Shown in pieces: positions 26,396-34,308 of a stretch of DNA of 64,000 nt. The notes below the pieces were generated by a model that worked only from the letters and a program-made list of their open reading frames with translations, was not told the origin of the DNA and did not search any database. The first letter of the stretch is position 1. Each line of letters opens with the position of its first letter. Made by a program: the position numbers and the translations under genes. Source of the DNA: an uncultured Ellagibacter sp. (GTDB lineage: Bacteria > Actinomycetota > Coriobacteriia > Coriobacteriales > Eggerthellaceae); assembly GCF_934617235.1 (NCBI RefSeq), contig NZ_CAKTTZ010000007.1:1-64000 (forward strand). The letters run 5' to 3'.

Positions 26396-26932
26396 ATGAC
26401 TTTGGGGTTAGGGCTTCTCTACGTCGGTTGCGTTCTGTTCATGAACGGCATCGGAACTTTGCAAAAATGGGATAGCAAAGCGATGGCGGTGATGAACTTC
26501 TTCACGGGTGGATTGCTCGTTGTAATCAACACCGTGAACATCGCCTTCACCGTCGTCACCATGGGCGCTGCAGGTATTACTGCAGATCTCTACCCTGTCG
26601 CAACCAACATGCTCTTCGGTTTTACGTACTTGTTCGTCGGAGCCACCAATGCATTCAAGCTGAATGGAAGGCCGCTCGCTTGGTACTGCTTCTTCGTTGC
26701 AGTCAACACCATTCCTTGTGCGTATCTTTCGTTTGTCGCCAACGATCCAATCTTCGGCATCATCTGGATCATCTGGGGTACGTTGTGGTTGGCTTATTGG
26801 TTCGCTGGCGCCGAGATGAAGGTCACGCTTGGACCAAAATTCATCGGCTGGTACACGGTTGTTGTTGGCGTCATTACCTGCTGGCTCCCGGGCTATATGA
26901 TGCTCGCGAACTGGTGGCAGCTCCTTTACTAA
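26396..26932 (+). CDS. amiS: AmiS/UreI-family amide or urea channel
   Basis: 178-residue inner-membrane protein with six TM helices starting at residue 2 (LGLGLLYVGCVLFMNGIGTL). UreI admits urea in Helicobacter, and AmiS is paired with aliphatic amidases in Pseudomonas and mycobacteria. Family-like segments are FTGGLLVVINTVNI, GFTYLFVGATNAF and WIIWGTLWLAYWF. The gene is followed by a formamidase on the same strand, which points to formamide or another short amide as substrate. The ribosome site is AGGGGGTG, 8 nt before the ATG. Confidence 0.9.
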   Translation: MTLGLGLLYVGCVLFMNGIGTLQKWDSKAMAVMNFFTGGLLVVINTVNIAFTVVTMGAAGITADLYPVATNMLFGFTYLFVGATNAFKLNGRPLAWYCFFVAVNTIPCAYLSFVANDPIFGIIWIIWGTLWLAYWFAGAEMKVTLGPKFIGWYTVVVGVITCWLPGYMMLANWWQLLY

Positions 26933-27008
26933 GTAAGGGGAGCGATTTTTTCTAGGTAGAAGCAGGATTCAGGGAGGTTTCCTGTTTCTCATAAAGGGAC
27001 GGAGCAAC

Positions 27009-27046
27009 GGCTTCGTCAAGCCAAAAGGTGAAGCGGAAACTTCACC
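27009..27046 (+). other. Two small hairpins between amiS and amiF
   Basis: GGCTT-CGTC-AAGCC (27009-27022) and GGTGAAG-CGGAAA-CTTCACC (27027-27046) stand in tandem just before the amiF ribosome site AGGAGG (27051-27056). No U-run follows, so they are not terminators. They could stabilise or separately regulate the amiF message. I could not match them to a known riboswitch. Confidence 0.5.
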
Positions 27047-27064
27047 AGACAGGAGGACAGAATT

Positions 27065-28069
27065 ATGGGTAGCAGCGGTAGCATGAATAAGCCGGAAAAT
27101 GGTTTCTTGTGCGCACTCATCCAGTTCCCCGTGCCGATCGTCAACTCCCGGGCTGACATCGACAAGCAGATCGAGAGCATCATTCGTACGCTTCATGCGA
27201 CGAAGGCCGGTTATCCGGGTCTCGAGCTCATCGTCTTCCCCGAGTACTCCACTCAGGGTCTGAACACTGCTAAATGGCTGACCGAGGAATTCCTCTGCGA
27301 CGTTCCTGGTCCCGAGACCGACGCATTCGGCAAGGCCTGCAAGGAAGCTGGCGTTTACGGCGTCTTCTCCATCATGGAGCGCAACCCCGATCCGAACAAG
27401 AACCCCTACAACACGGCAATCATTATCGACCCGAACGGCGAGATTTGCCTGAAGTATCGTAAGCTCTTCCCGTGGAACCCAATCGAGCCTTGGTATCCTG
27501 GCGACCTCGGCATGCCCGTCTGCGACGGCCCCGCCGGCTCCAAGCTTGCTGTCTGCATCTGCCACGACGGCATGATTCCTGAGCTCGCTCGCGAAGCTGC
27601 CTACAAGGGCTGCAACGTCTACATCCGCATCTCCGGTTACTCCACCCAGGTTAACGAGCAGTGGATCCTCACCAACCGCTCGAACGCATGGCACAACCTC
27701 ATGTACACCTTGGCTGTCAACCTTGCTGGTTACGACAACGTGTTCTACTACTTCGGCGAAGGCCAGATCACGAACTACGACGGCACCGTCCTCGTTCAGG
27801 GTCATCGCAATCCTTGGGAAATCGTCACCGGCGAAGTCTTCCCGCACCTCGCAGACCAGGCACGTCGTTGCTGGGGCCTCGAGAACAACATCTACAACCT
27901 TGGCCACCGCGGTTACGTCGCTCTCCCCGGCGGCGAGCCCGATGCGGGTCTCACCTGGGTCAAGGATCTTGCTGCTGGCAAGTACTGCCTGCCTTGGGAA
28001 GACGAGATGGAAATCAAGGACGGAACCATCTACGGTTACCCGACCACTGGCGGTCGCTTCGGCAAGTAA
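27065..28069 (+). CDS. amiF: Formamidase
   Basis: Nitrilase-superfamily amidase that converts formamide to formate and ammonia. The 334 residues equal the length of Helicobacter pylori AmiF, and long stretches recalled from that protein appear almost unchanged (for example LIVFPEYSTQGLNTAKWL, YRKLFPWNPIEPWYPGD, CHDGMIPELAREAAYKGC). The catalytic triad falls at E60, K133 and C166, the numbers known for AmiF. The strong C-ending codon bias suggests high expression. The start MGSSGSM matches the family start and has AGGAGG 8 nt upstream. Together with the formate hydrogenlyase operon nearby it suggests that formamide is used as a source of formate and nitrogen. Confidence 0.96.
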   Translation: MGSSGSMNKPENGFLCALIQFPVPIVNSRADIDKQIESIIRTLHATKAGYPGLELIVFPEYSTQGLNTAKWLTEEFLCDVPGPETDAFGKACKEAGVYGVFSIMERNPDPNKNPYNTAIIIDPNGEICLKYRKLFPWNPIEPWYPGDLGMPVCDGPAGSKLAVCICHDGMIPELAREAAYKGCNVYIRISGYSTQVNEQWILTNRSNAWHNLMYTLAVNLAGYDNVFYYFGEGQITNYDGTVLVQGHRNPWEIVTGEVFPHLADQARRCWGLENNIYNLGHRGYVALPGGEPDAGLTWVKDLAAGKYCLPWEDEMEIKDGTIYGYPTTGGRFGK

Positions 28070-28145
28070 GCTAGCAAAGACGCCTATACTTCAGTGTTCC
28101 CCTCACTTAAGTACGGTTCTTAAAGCAGCTTAAAGACCACGCACC

Positions 28146-28190
28146 GAACCCCGCTCTGACAGATGTCAGAGCGGGGTTCATTTTTGCTTT
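28146..28190 (+). terminator. Intrinsic terminator of amiS-amiF
   Basis: GAACCCCGCTCTGACA (28146-28161) pairs perfectly with 28164-28179 around a 2-nt centre and is followed by ATTTTTGCTTTT. A 16-bp stem makes it one of the strongest terminators in the window; it also blocks read-through between the convergent gene sets. Confidence 0.95.
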
Positions 28191-28193
28191 TAC

Positions 28194-28236
28194 GAGCTCA
28201 TTTTGCAAGCAAAACGCGCGATGCACAAATGAGCTC
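28194..28236. repeat. Inverted repeat after the oxidoreductase cluster
   Basis: GAGCTCATTT (28194-28203) and AAATGAGCTC (28227-28236) are perfectly complementary with a 23-nt loop. It lies just past the last gene of the minus-strand oxidoreductase cluster and probably helps terminate it, although no U-run follows on that strand. Confidence 0.5.
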
Positions 28237-28240
28237 CAGA

Positions 28241-28789
28241 TTACGCTTCTCTGCCAAGGGCAAGCGCTTGCTTGTTCTTCTCGAGCATCGCGGCTTTGCG
28301 CGCGGGGACGCACTTCTCGATCGCCGCCGTGAGCACTTCGGGATTGCAGAACGGGTCCGCTGCGAACAGGGCACCCACGAGTACGATATTGCCCAAGCCC
28401 TTAAGCCCTGCCTTTTCAGCGATATCGGCGGCGGGGATGGCCTTCACCGTGACGTCGCTGCGCTCGGGAATGTTCTGCACAAGCGTGGAGTCGGCGATGA
28501 CAAGACCGCCGGGAACGACCGCGTCGATGAACTTGTCAAGCGACGGTTGATTCATCGCGACAAGGACATCAGGCGCCGTGATGAGCGGACTGCCAATGGG
28601 CTCAGCTGCCAAGCTGACGCTGCAGTTCGCAGTGCCGCCGCGCATCTCGGGACCATAGGAGGGAAGCCACGAAACCTCGCGGTTGCCAATAAGCCCCGTA
28701 TAGGCGATGACCTTGCCAGCGAAAAGTACACCCTGCCCACCGAAACCGGCAAGCACGATCTTTCGATCGGGAAACGTTACCTCTGCCAT
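28241..28789 (-). CDS. 2-oxoacid:ferredoxin oxidoreductase gamma subunit
   Basis: 182-residue gamma domain of the pyruvate-ferredoxin-oxidoreductase superfamily, opening with KIVLAGFGGQGVLFAGKVIAYTG and containing SYGPEMRGGTANCSV. Start taken at ATG 28789, which overlaps the beta-subunit stop as TAATG; a longer open frame through the beta gene is rejected. The gamma subunit binds CoA-side elements and completes the catalytic core. As a separate gene with separate delta, alpha and beta it indicates a four-subunit KOR/VOR-type enzyme. Confidence 0.9.
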   Translation of the reverse strand: MAEVTFPDRKIVLAGFGGQGVLFAGKVIAYTGLIGNREVSWLPSYGPEMRGGTANCSVSLAAEPIGSPLITAPDVLVAMNQPSLDKFIDAVVPGGLVIADSTLVQNIPERSDVTVKAIPAADIAEKAGLKGLGNIVLVGALFAADPFCNPEVLTAAIEKCVPARKAAMLEKNKQALALGREA

Positions 28790-29628
28790 TAGCGACCCCC
28801 TTCCGACGTCTCGGGATGGGCAATGGGACAGGCGGCCGAACGCGCCGAAGCAGCCTCGGCGGCATTTGCGTAACCGTCGGCAACGACATCGCGGTAGACA
28901 CCGAGCGGATAGTACGGAAGCATGTTCTCGCGCATCCACTCGAAGGCTTCTTGCGGCGTGAAACCCCAGTTCGTGGGGCATGTAGACACAACCTCGATAA
29001 ACGAGTAGCCTATGCCGTCGATCTGATACTGAAACGCCTTCTTAATGGCCTTTTTCGCCTTGCGGATGTTCTTCGGGCAATCGACCGTGACGCGCTCGAT
29101 GTAAGCCGGGCCGTCGAGCGTGCTTAAAAGCTCGCAAACGCGAACGGGATAGCCTGCCTTGGAAACATCACGTCCATAGGGGCTTGTCTGCGTGACCTGG
29201 TTCGGAAGGCTCGTCGGAGCCATCTGCCCGCCCGTCATGCCGTAGATCGCGTTGTTGATGAAGATGATGGTGATATGTTCACCGCGCGTTGCCGCATGAA
29301 CGGTCTCCGCCATGCCGATCGACGCAAGGTCGCCGTCGCCCTGGTAAGCAAAAACCACATGATCGGGCAAAACGCGCTTCACGCCCGTCGCCACCGCAGG
29401 AGCGCGACCATGGGCAGCCTCGATCATGTCGTTACCGAAGAAGTCGTACGACATAACCGAACAGCCGACAGGAGCGACGCCGATGGTCTTCCCTTCGATA
29501 TCGAGCTCGTCAATCGTCTCAGCCACGAGGCGGTGCACAATGCCATGAGCACATCCTGGGCAGTAATTGGTCACCACCGGCAAAAGGGAATGCGGGCGGG
29601 AAAATACGAGTTTCTCTTCTTGCGCCAT
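28789..29628 (-). CDS. 2-oxoacid:ferredoxin oxidoreductase beta subunit (TPP-binding)
   Basis: 279 residues. It binds thiamine diphosphate through YQGDGDLASIGMAETVHAA and FINNAIYGMTGGQMAPTSLP, the GDGD...NN motif of the superfamily, near residues 95-140. NYCPGCAHGIVHRLV at residue ~21 is the typical N-terminal Cys motif. Oxidative decarboxylation of a 2-oxoacid gives acyl-CoA, CO2 and reduced ferredoxin. Sequence features fit branched-chain 2-oxoacid (VOR) or 2-oxoglutarate (KOR) enzymes better than pyruvate enzymes, but the substrate is inferred. The start codon overlaps the alpha-subunit stop by 1 nt. Confidence 0.9.
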   Translation of the reverse strand: MAQEEKLVFSRPHSLLPVVTNYCPGCAHGIVHRLVAETIDELDIEGKTIGVAPVGCSVMSYDFFGNDMIEAAHGRAPAVATGVKRVLPDHVVFAYQGDGDLASIGMAETVHAATRGEHITIIFINNAIYGMTGGQMAPTSLPNQVTQTSPYGRDVSKAGYPVRVCELLSTLDGPAYIERVTVDCPKNIRKAKKAIKKAFQYQIDGIGYSFIEVVSTCPTNWGFTPQEAFEWMRENMLPYYPLGVYRDVVADGYANAAEAASARSAACPIAHPETSEGGR

Positions 29629-30695
29629 TAGAGCACCCCTCCCCTCTTCGCGGAATCCTTGATAGCGGAAAGCACCTCTTCGGGCGTCGGGATAACGCCA
29701 CCGGTGCGACCGAAGAATTCAACGGGGACGCGCCCGTTCACCGCAAGGCGCACATCGTCGACCATCTGTCCCATGTTCATCTCAACCGACAGGAAGATCT
29801 TCGCATGGGAAAGCGCCTGGTCAATCGCCTTTGTCGGGAAGGGCCAGAGGGTGATCGGACGAAGGAGGCCGGCCTTTACGCCCTCTTCGCGCGCAGCCAC
29901 GACCGCGCTTCGCGCCACACGACTCGATGCACCGAACGCAACGACGACGACTTCGGCATCATCGAGAATGAAGGCTTCGAAGCGCTGCTCTTTCTCGCGG
30001 ATAATCTCATAGCGTGCGAAACGCTCGATGTTGAGTTTTTCAAGCGCATCAGCAGTCAGGTAAAGCGAGTTCACGATGTTGTGGGGGCGCTTGCCTTCAT
30101 GGCCCGTCGTCGCCCACGGCTTCTCGGGAAGGCTTTCCTTCGGTTCCGGCAAAACGACTGGCTCCATCATCTGCCCGAGCATGCCGTCGGAGAGCACCAT
30201 AACGGGCGTGCGATACTCGTCAGCCAAGTCGAACGCGCGGTAGACGCAGTCGGCCATCTCCTGCACCGTCGAAGGAGCAAGCACGGGCATGAAGAAGTCG
30301 CCGTGTCCCGTCGCGCGCGTGGCCTGCCAATAGTCGGATTGCGACGGTTGAATGCCACCAAGGCCCGGGCCCCCTCGCTGCACGTTGATGATGACGCCCG
30401 GCAAATCGGAGCCTGCCATGTAGGAAATTCCTTCGCCCTTAAGCGAGATTCCGGGACTTGACGATGAGGTCATCGCACGCGCACCGGCAGAAGCGGCACC
30501 ATAGACCATGTTGATGGCCGCGATCTCGCTTTCGGCCTGCAAAAACGTCCCGCCGATCTTCGGCATGCGCTTAGACATGTAGGCCGCAAGCTCGGTCTGC
30601 GGCGTGATGGGATACCCGAAGAAGAAGCGGCACCCCGCGCGAAGCGCGCTTTCAGCGAGCGCTTCGTTTCCCTTCATGAGAACTTTTTCAGCCAT
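29628..30695 (-). CDS. 2-oxoacid:ferredoxin oxidoreductase alpha subunit
   Basis: 355-residue alpha subunit. The pyrimidine-binding domain shows CRFFFGYPITPQTELAAYM near residue 22, and SSSSPGISLKGEGISYMAG and QRGGPGLGGIQPSQSDYWQA further on. The C-terminal transketolase-like domain contains VEMNMGQMVDDVRLAV. This arrangement is typical of VorB/KorA-type alpha subunits of ~350-375 residues. It starts 3 nt after the small ferredoxin gene; the four subunit genes are arranged delta-alpha-beta-gamma. Confidence 0.91.
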   Translation of the reverse strand: MAEKVLMKGNEALAESALRAGCRFFFGYPITPQTELAAYMSKRMPKIGGTFLQAESEIAAINMVYGAASAGARAMTSSSSPGISLKGEGISYMAGSDLPGVIINVQRGGPGLGGIQPSQSDYWQATRATGHGDFFMPVLAPSTVQEMADCVYRAFDLADEYRTPVMVLSDGMLGQMMEPVVLPEPKESLPEKPWATTGHEGKRPHNIVNSLYLTADALEKLNIERFARYEIIREKEQRFEAFILDDAEVVVVAFGASSRVARSAVVAAREEGVKAGLLRPITLWPFPTKAIDQALSHAKIFLSVEMNMGQMVDDVRLAVNGRVPVEFFGRTGGVIPTPEEVLSAIKDSAKRGGVL

Positions 30696-30698
30696 AAC

Positions 30699-30905
30699 TC
30701 ACCTCCAAACCGAGATGGCGACATCGGGGCACATAGTCGCGCAGGTGCAGCACCCCGTGCATTTTGATTGGTCGATGCAGTGCGCCGGATGATAACCCTT
30801 AGCGGTCACCCTCGCCTGATCGAGTTCGATGATGTGGGTCGGGCATACATCTATGCACAGGCCGCAGCCTTTGCAGAAGCCCTCGTCCACGTTGATTCTT
30901 GCCAT
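30699..30905 (-). CDS. 2-oxoacid:ferredoxin oxidoreductase delta (ferredoxin) subunit
   Basis: 68-residue 2[4Fe-4S] ferredoxin-like subunit with CKGCGLCIDVCP near residue 11 and CTGCCTCATMCP near residue 49. It passes electrons from the TPP site to free ferredoxin. The short length and position before the alpha gene identify it as the delta subunit. Confidence 0.92.
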   Translation of the reverse strand: MARINVDEGFCKGCGLCIDVCPTHIIELDQARVTAKGYHPAHCIDQSKCTGCCTCATMCPDVAISVWR

Positions 30906-30933
30906 TTGACGTTAACCCCCGCCCTCTAAAAAT

Positions 30934-31665
30934 TCAGTTACTCCACGGCGTTTGCCGATAGGGATCTATTGCGTAGAGCGCCACGTCGACGCCCTCTTGC
31001 GAAAGTCTCTCTCTCGTTGCATCTGAGCAGGTCGCAGGGACGCACACGAACACGAGCGGCAAACCCGCAGCTTGCGCCACCTCGCGGGCGAAGGGAAGCG
31101 ATCGGGAAATCGACTCCTCGTTTGTATCGCCCATGAGATGAGAGTTCGCAACGACGCCCGTTGCGGAAAGCCGCGATGAGCTCTCGATTTCGAAGAGAAC
31201 CTCGCAGGCTTCGCGCGCCTTGCGCGTAAGCGCCCGATAGCGGTTCACGACATACCACATCTCGTAAGGTGCCGAAGCGATTGTGCGCGAGAAGCGACCA
31301 AGCGCCGCAGCACCCGAATCGTCGCCACCCACATCGATGATGCAGAGCTCGTTTTCTTCAGACTGCGCACGCTCGACCGCAGGAACGATGGCGCCCGTGA
31401 GCGCCGGCATGTCGATGTTGCAATCGGGACCGGCGTAAACCGGCGTTATCACCGAGATGCCGGCTTCTCGAAGCGATTCAGCCTGATCGCTCGACCTGAA
31501 ATAGGGATTTACCACATCAAGATCGACGAGCGTGACGCGCTTCCCCGCATGCGCTGCATCCTTCGCAAGCGCAAGCGAGAGCGCCGTCTTCCCAACTCCA
31601 TAGTGCCCGCACACGATGAGCACGCCCGAGATTTGAGAAACGTCGAAACCGCGAACCTGACCCAT
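30934..31665 (-). CDS. P-loop ATPase of unknown role linked to the oxidoreductase
   Basis: 243 residues from MGQVRGFDV (ATG 31665, right after the synthetase gene); a longer frame through the synthetase end is rejected. Walker A is GHYGVGKTALSLALA near residue 17, a switch-like acidic strand is VTLVDLDVVNPYFR, and a Walker B-like strand is CIIDVGGDDSG. The fold looks like the ParA/CobB-type SIMIBI class. Lying between an acyl-CoA synthetase and the ferredoxin subunit, it may help assembly or regulation of the enzyme. No function is demonstrated. Confidence 0.7.
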   Translation of the reverse strand: MGQVRGFDVSQISGVLIVCGHYGVGKTALSLALAKDAAHAGKRVTLVDLDVVNPYFRSSDQAESLREAGISVITPVYAGPDCNIDMPALTGAIVPAVERAQSEENELCIIDVGGDDSGAAALGRFSRTIASAPYEMWYVVNRYRALTRKAREACEVLFEIESSSRLSATGVVANSHLMGDTNEESISRSLPFAREVAQAAGLPLVFVCVPATCSDATRERLSQEGVDVALYAIDPYRQTPWSN

Positions 31666-31667
31666 TG

Positions 31668-33455
31668 CTAGATAAGGCCTTCGGGAAGCTTGGGCGACTT
31701 CAAGTCCGCCCCGTCCTTCTGCCTGATCGCGACACGACGGATCTTGCCATTCACCGTCTTCGGAAGCGCATCGACATAATCGATAATGCGCGGATATTTG
31801 TAAGGAGCCGTACGATGCTTGACCCACGCTTGCAACTCATGGGTCAGCTCGTCGGAACCGGTAAAGCCTTCCGCAAGCACGACCGTCGCTTTAACGGCAA
31901 AGCCGCGAACCGGGTCAGGCACGCCGGTAACGGCGCATTCGCGTACCGCCTCGTGTTCGAGCAGCTCGCTTTCAATTTCGAAAGGCCCGATGCGGTAGCC
32001 GGACGACTTGATGACATCGTCGTTTCGGCCGACGTACCAGAAGTAACCATCTTCATCAACCCATGCGGTATCGCCCGTGTGATACCAGCCGTTGTAAATC
32101 GCGTTCGCGGTCTTTTCCGGATCGCGGAAGTACTCCATCATGATGCCCGCGGGGCGCGGCTCCATGCGAATGCAGATCTCGCCAGTCTCGCCGGTGTTGC
32201 AACGGGATCCATCATCGCGCTGAATCTCGACGTCGTAAAGCGGCACGGGCTTGCCCATCGAGCCAGAGCGAGGCGTCGAATGCGTAAGGTTCGCGATGGT
32301 AAGCGGCGTTTCCGTTTGACCGAAGCCCTCGAAAATCGTAAGGCCCGTGTTTTCCTTCCAGAAGTTGAACAGGTCGGGGTTGAGCGCCTCGCCAGCCGTC
32401 GTGGAGTACTGAAGCGACGACAGATCGTAGTCCGTGAAATTCTCAGACATCATAAGACGATACATCGTCGGCGGACAGCACAAAGTCGTGACCTGGTATT
32501 TCGAAATGAGCGAGAGAATTTCGCCAGCGTTGAAGCGATCGAAGTCGTACGTGAGCACGCAAGCTTCCATAAGCCATTGCCCGTAGTACTTGCCCCACAC
32601 AGCCTTACCCCAGCCCGTGTCCGCAATGGTGAAGTGAACGCCGTCGGGCTGGACGTTATGCCAGTGTTTCGCGGTGATGAGGTGCGCTACGGCATAGCCG
32701 GAATTATGGAGCACCATCTTCGGGTTGCCAGAAGTGCCCGAGGAGAAGTACATGAGCATCGGGTCCGCCGCAGCAGTTTCACGACGCTCGAAAACCTCGC
32801 TCGCCGTGCGGACGCCGCTGTTGAAGTCCGCCCAGCCCTCACGCTCGATCGAAGCGGCACAGATTCCCTCCTCGTCGGAAAGCGCCGAGCCGACGGTGCC
32901 CGCGACAGCGACGAGGTTTCCATCAGCATCGCACTTGGTCGTGCCGCCACCCGCACCGTTGACGAGGATTCGCGAGGTGAGCGTCGGGCATTCAGCGACC
33001 ACGTTGTCCACGACCTGAGCGATTTCCCCAACGGACGTGCAGATGACGGAGGTAATCGAGGCGCCGTTCAGGCGATATTCCAGGTCATGCTCCTTAAGCA
33101 TGAACGTTGCAGGAACCATGACTGCACCGATCTTCGCCAACGCCGTCGCAACGAACCAGAACTGATAGTGGCGGCGCAGTACGACGAGAACGTAATCGCC
33201 TCGTTTGATTCCCTGGTCAACTAGGAAATTCGCCGTCTTGTCGGACCAGCGCTTCATGTCGGCGAACGTGAAGATGTGCTCCTCGCCTTCGGGGTTGCAC
33301 CAGACCATCGCGCGACGATCTGGGTCGTTCACCGCGATGTCGTCGACGACGTCGTAGCCAAAGTTGAAATTGTCGGGGTAATGGACGCTGAACGTTTCGA
33401 GCTGCCCGTCGGGAGCATAGGTTTCGTCAACGTAGCGCAGATTGATATTCCTCAT
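31668..33455 (-). CDS. AMP-forming acyl-CoA synthetase
   Basis: 595-residue ANL-superfamily enzyme that activates a carboxylate with ATP and CoA. Core motifs: A3 MYFSSGTSGNPKMVLHN near residue 233, A5 region YSTTAGEALN and FEGFGQTE, A7 YHTGDTAWVDEDGYFWYVGR, A8 DVIKSSGYRIGPFEIE, and the A10 lysine in KTVNGKIRR. Similar to medium-chain/benzoate-type ligases rather than acetyl-CoA synthetase. Its place beside a 2-oxoacid:ferredoxin oxidoreductase suggests interconversion of the acyl-CoA products with free branched-chain or aromatic acids. The substrate is not readable from sequence. Confidence 0.88.
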   Translation of the reverse strand: MRNINLRYVDETYAPDGQLETFSVHYPDNFNFGYDVVDDIAVNDPDRRAMVWCNPEGEEHIFTFADMKRWSDKTANFLVDQGIKRGDYVLVVLRRHYQFWFVATALAKIGAVMVPATFMLKEHDLEYRLNGASITSVICTSVGEIAQVVDNVVAECPTLTSRILVNGAGGGTTKCDADGNLVAVAGTVGSALSDEEGICAASIEREGWADFNSGVRTASEVFERRETAAADPMLMYFSSGTSGNPKMVLHNSGYAVAHLITAKHWHNVQPDGVHFTIADTGWGKAVWGKYYGQWLMEACVLTYDFDRFNAGEILSLISKYQVTTLCCPPTMYRLMMSENFTDYDLSSLQYSTTAGEALNPDLFNFWKENTGLTIFEGFGQTETPLTIANLTHSTPRSGSMGKPVPLYDVEIQRDDGSRCNTGETGEICIRMEPRPAGIMMEYFRDPEKTANAIYNGWYHTGDTAWVDEDGYFWYVGRNDDVIKSSGYRIGPFEIESELLEHEAVRECAVTGVPDPVRGFAVKATVVLAEGFTGSDELTHELQAWVKHRTAPYKYPRIIDYVDALPKTVNGKIRRVAIRQKDGADLKSPKLPEGLI

Positions 33456-33553
33456 AGGATAAAAGAACCTCTTTCAGTGCAAGCAGGGCGACATGCCCGT
33501 ATCGTCTTGTAGGAACCGAAGGATTGGCGCAACCCGGATAGTACCGAGCGCGC

Positions 33554-34138
33554 CTACATAATCTCGATATCCTGAGGCTTCAAGACAATCGCGTAGAACA
33601 CGCACGGCTCGCCGCCCGTAGCAATCATGCCGTGGCCGCGTCCAGAGTCGTACATCAGGACATCGCCTGGCCCCAAATCCTCGATATGGCCCTCGTAGGC
33701 GAAGCGCATATGCCCCGACACGATGCAGTCGATTTCCTGACCGCGGTGATACGAAAGGTGTATTGGCTTTTCCTGCTCTTCGGGAAGATAGGGCATCGTG
33801 ACCAAGAAGGGCTCAGCGAGCTTGTTCTTGAACTGCGGCGCCTTATGCAGGTACTCGAAACCGGCGCGGCGCTTCACGGACAGGCCATCGCCCTCGCGGA
33901 TGAGGGAATACCCAGTCAGATGGGGGTTCTCGCCCGTGAGCAGCTCGACAACATCCACCCCAAGGCGTTTGGCGCATTTGGAAAGGAAGGTGAAGCTCAA
34001 GTCCTGCTCGCCCGATTCCTGGGCTGCGTATTCCGAAAGCGAACGACCCGTTGCCTGGGCCATTTCTTGCATTGAAATGTCGAGATCCTCGCGCAGGGAT
34101 CTAATTCGCGAAGCCACCTCTTCGATCTTCGGTTCCAT
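33554..34138 (-). CDS. XRE-family regulator with cupin sensor domain
   Basis: 194 residues from MEPKIEEV (ATG 34138, behind AGGGGGAGTCGCAT). An N-terminal helix-turn-helix (~4-65; SMQEMAQATGRSLSEYAAQESG) is followed by a C-terminal cupin barrel (~110-190) with HRGQEIDCIVSGHMRFAY and GPGDVLMYDSGRGHGM. Such regulators sense a small ligand in the cupin and often control the adjacent genes. It is transcribed just ahead of the synthetase and oxidoreductase genes and is a likely local regulator. Candidate operator: palindrome at 34206-34219. Confidence 0.88.
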   Translation of the reverse strand: MEPKIEEVASRIRSLREDLDISMQEMAQATGRSLSEYAAQESGEQDLSFTFLSKCAKRLGVDVVELLTGENPHLTGYSLIREGDGLSVKRRAGFEYLHKAPQFKNKLAEPFLVTMPYLPEEQEKPIHLSYHRGQEIDCIVSGHMRFAYEGHIEDLGPGDVLMYDSGRGHGMIATGGEPCVFYAIVLKPQDIEIM

Positions 34139-34205
34139 ATGCGACTCCCCCTTTCTTTTTATCTCGTACAACTATTCGTAAACGATATCTAACGCATGGA
34201 TTGTA

Positions 34206-34219
34206 TCGCAACGTTGCGA
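34206..34219. promoter_or_regulatory. Perfect palindrome upstream of the XRE-cupin gene
   Basis: TCGCAAC-GTTGCGA, 14 bp without a gap, 68 nt upstream of the regulator start. Size and place fit an operator for a dimeric helix-turn-helix protein, possibly autoregulation. Confidence 0.5.
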
Positions 34220-34241
34220 AATGGAAGTGCTTTGATATGCA

Positions 34242-34276
34242 AATGGCGGCTAACCAGCACATGGGTAGCCGCCATT
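34242..34276 (-). terminator. Stem-loop after rsmB, probable terminator
   Basis: AATGGCGGCTA (34242-34252) and TAGCCGCCATT (34266-34276) form an 11-bp stem just past the rsmB stop. There is no real U-run on either side, so termination is likely but not certain. Confidence 0.5.
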
Positions 34277-34308
34277 ATGGACAAATCCTTCACATTAACG
34301 GATTAACG

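Noticed and set aside
26941..27060. Glycine- or guanidine-type riboswitch in the amiS-amiF gap
   Set aside because: The conserved core bases of those aptamers are missing; only two simple hairpins are present.
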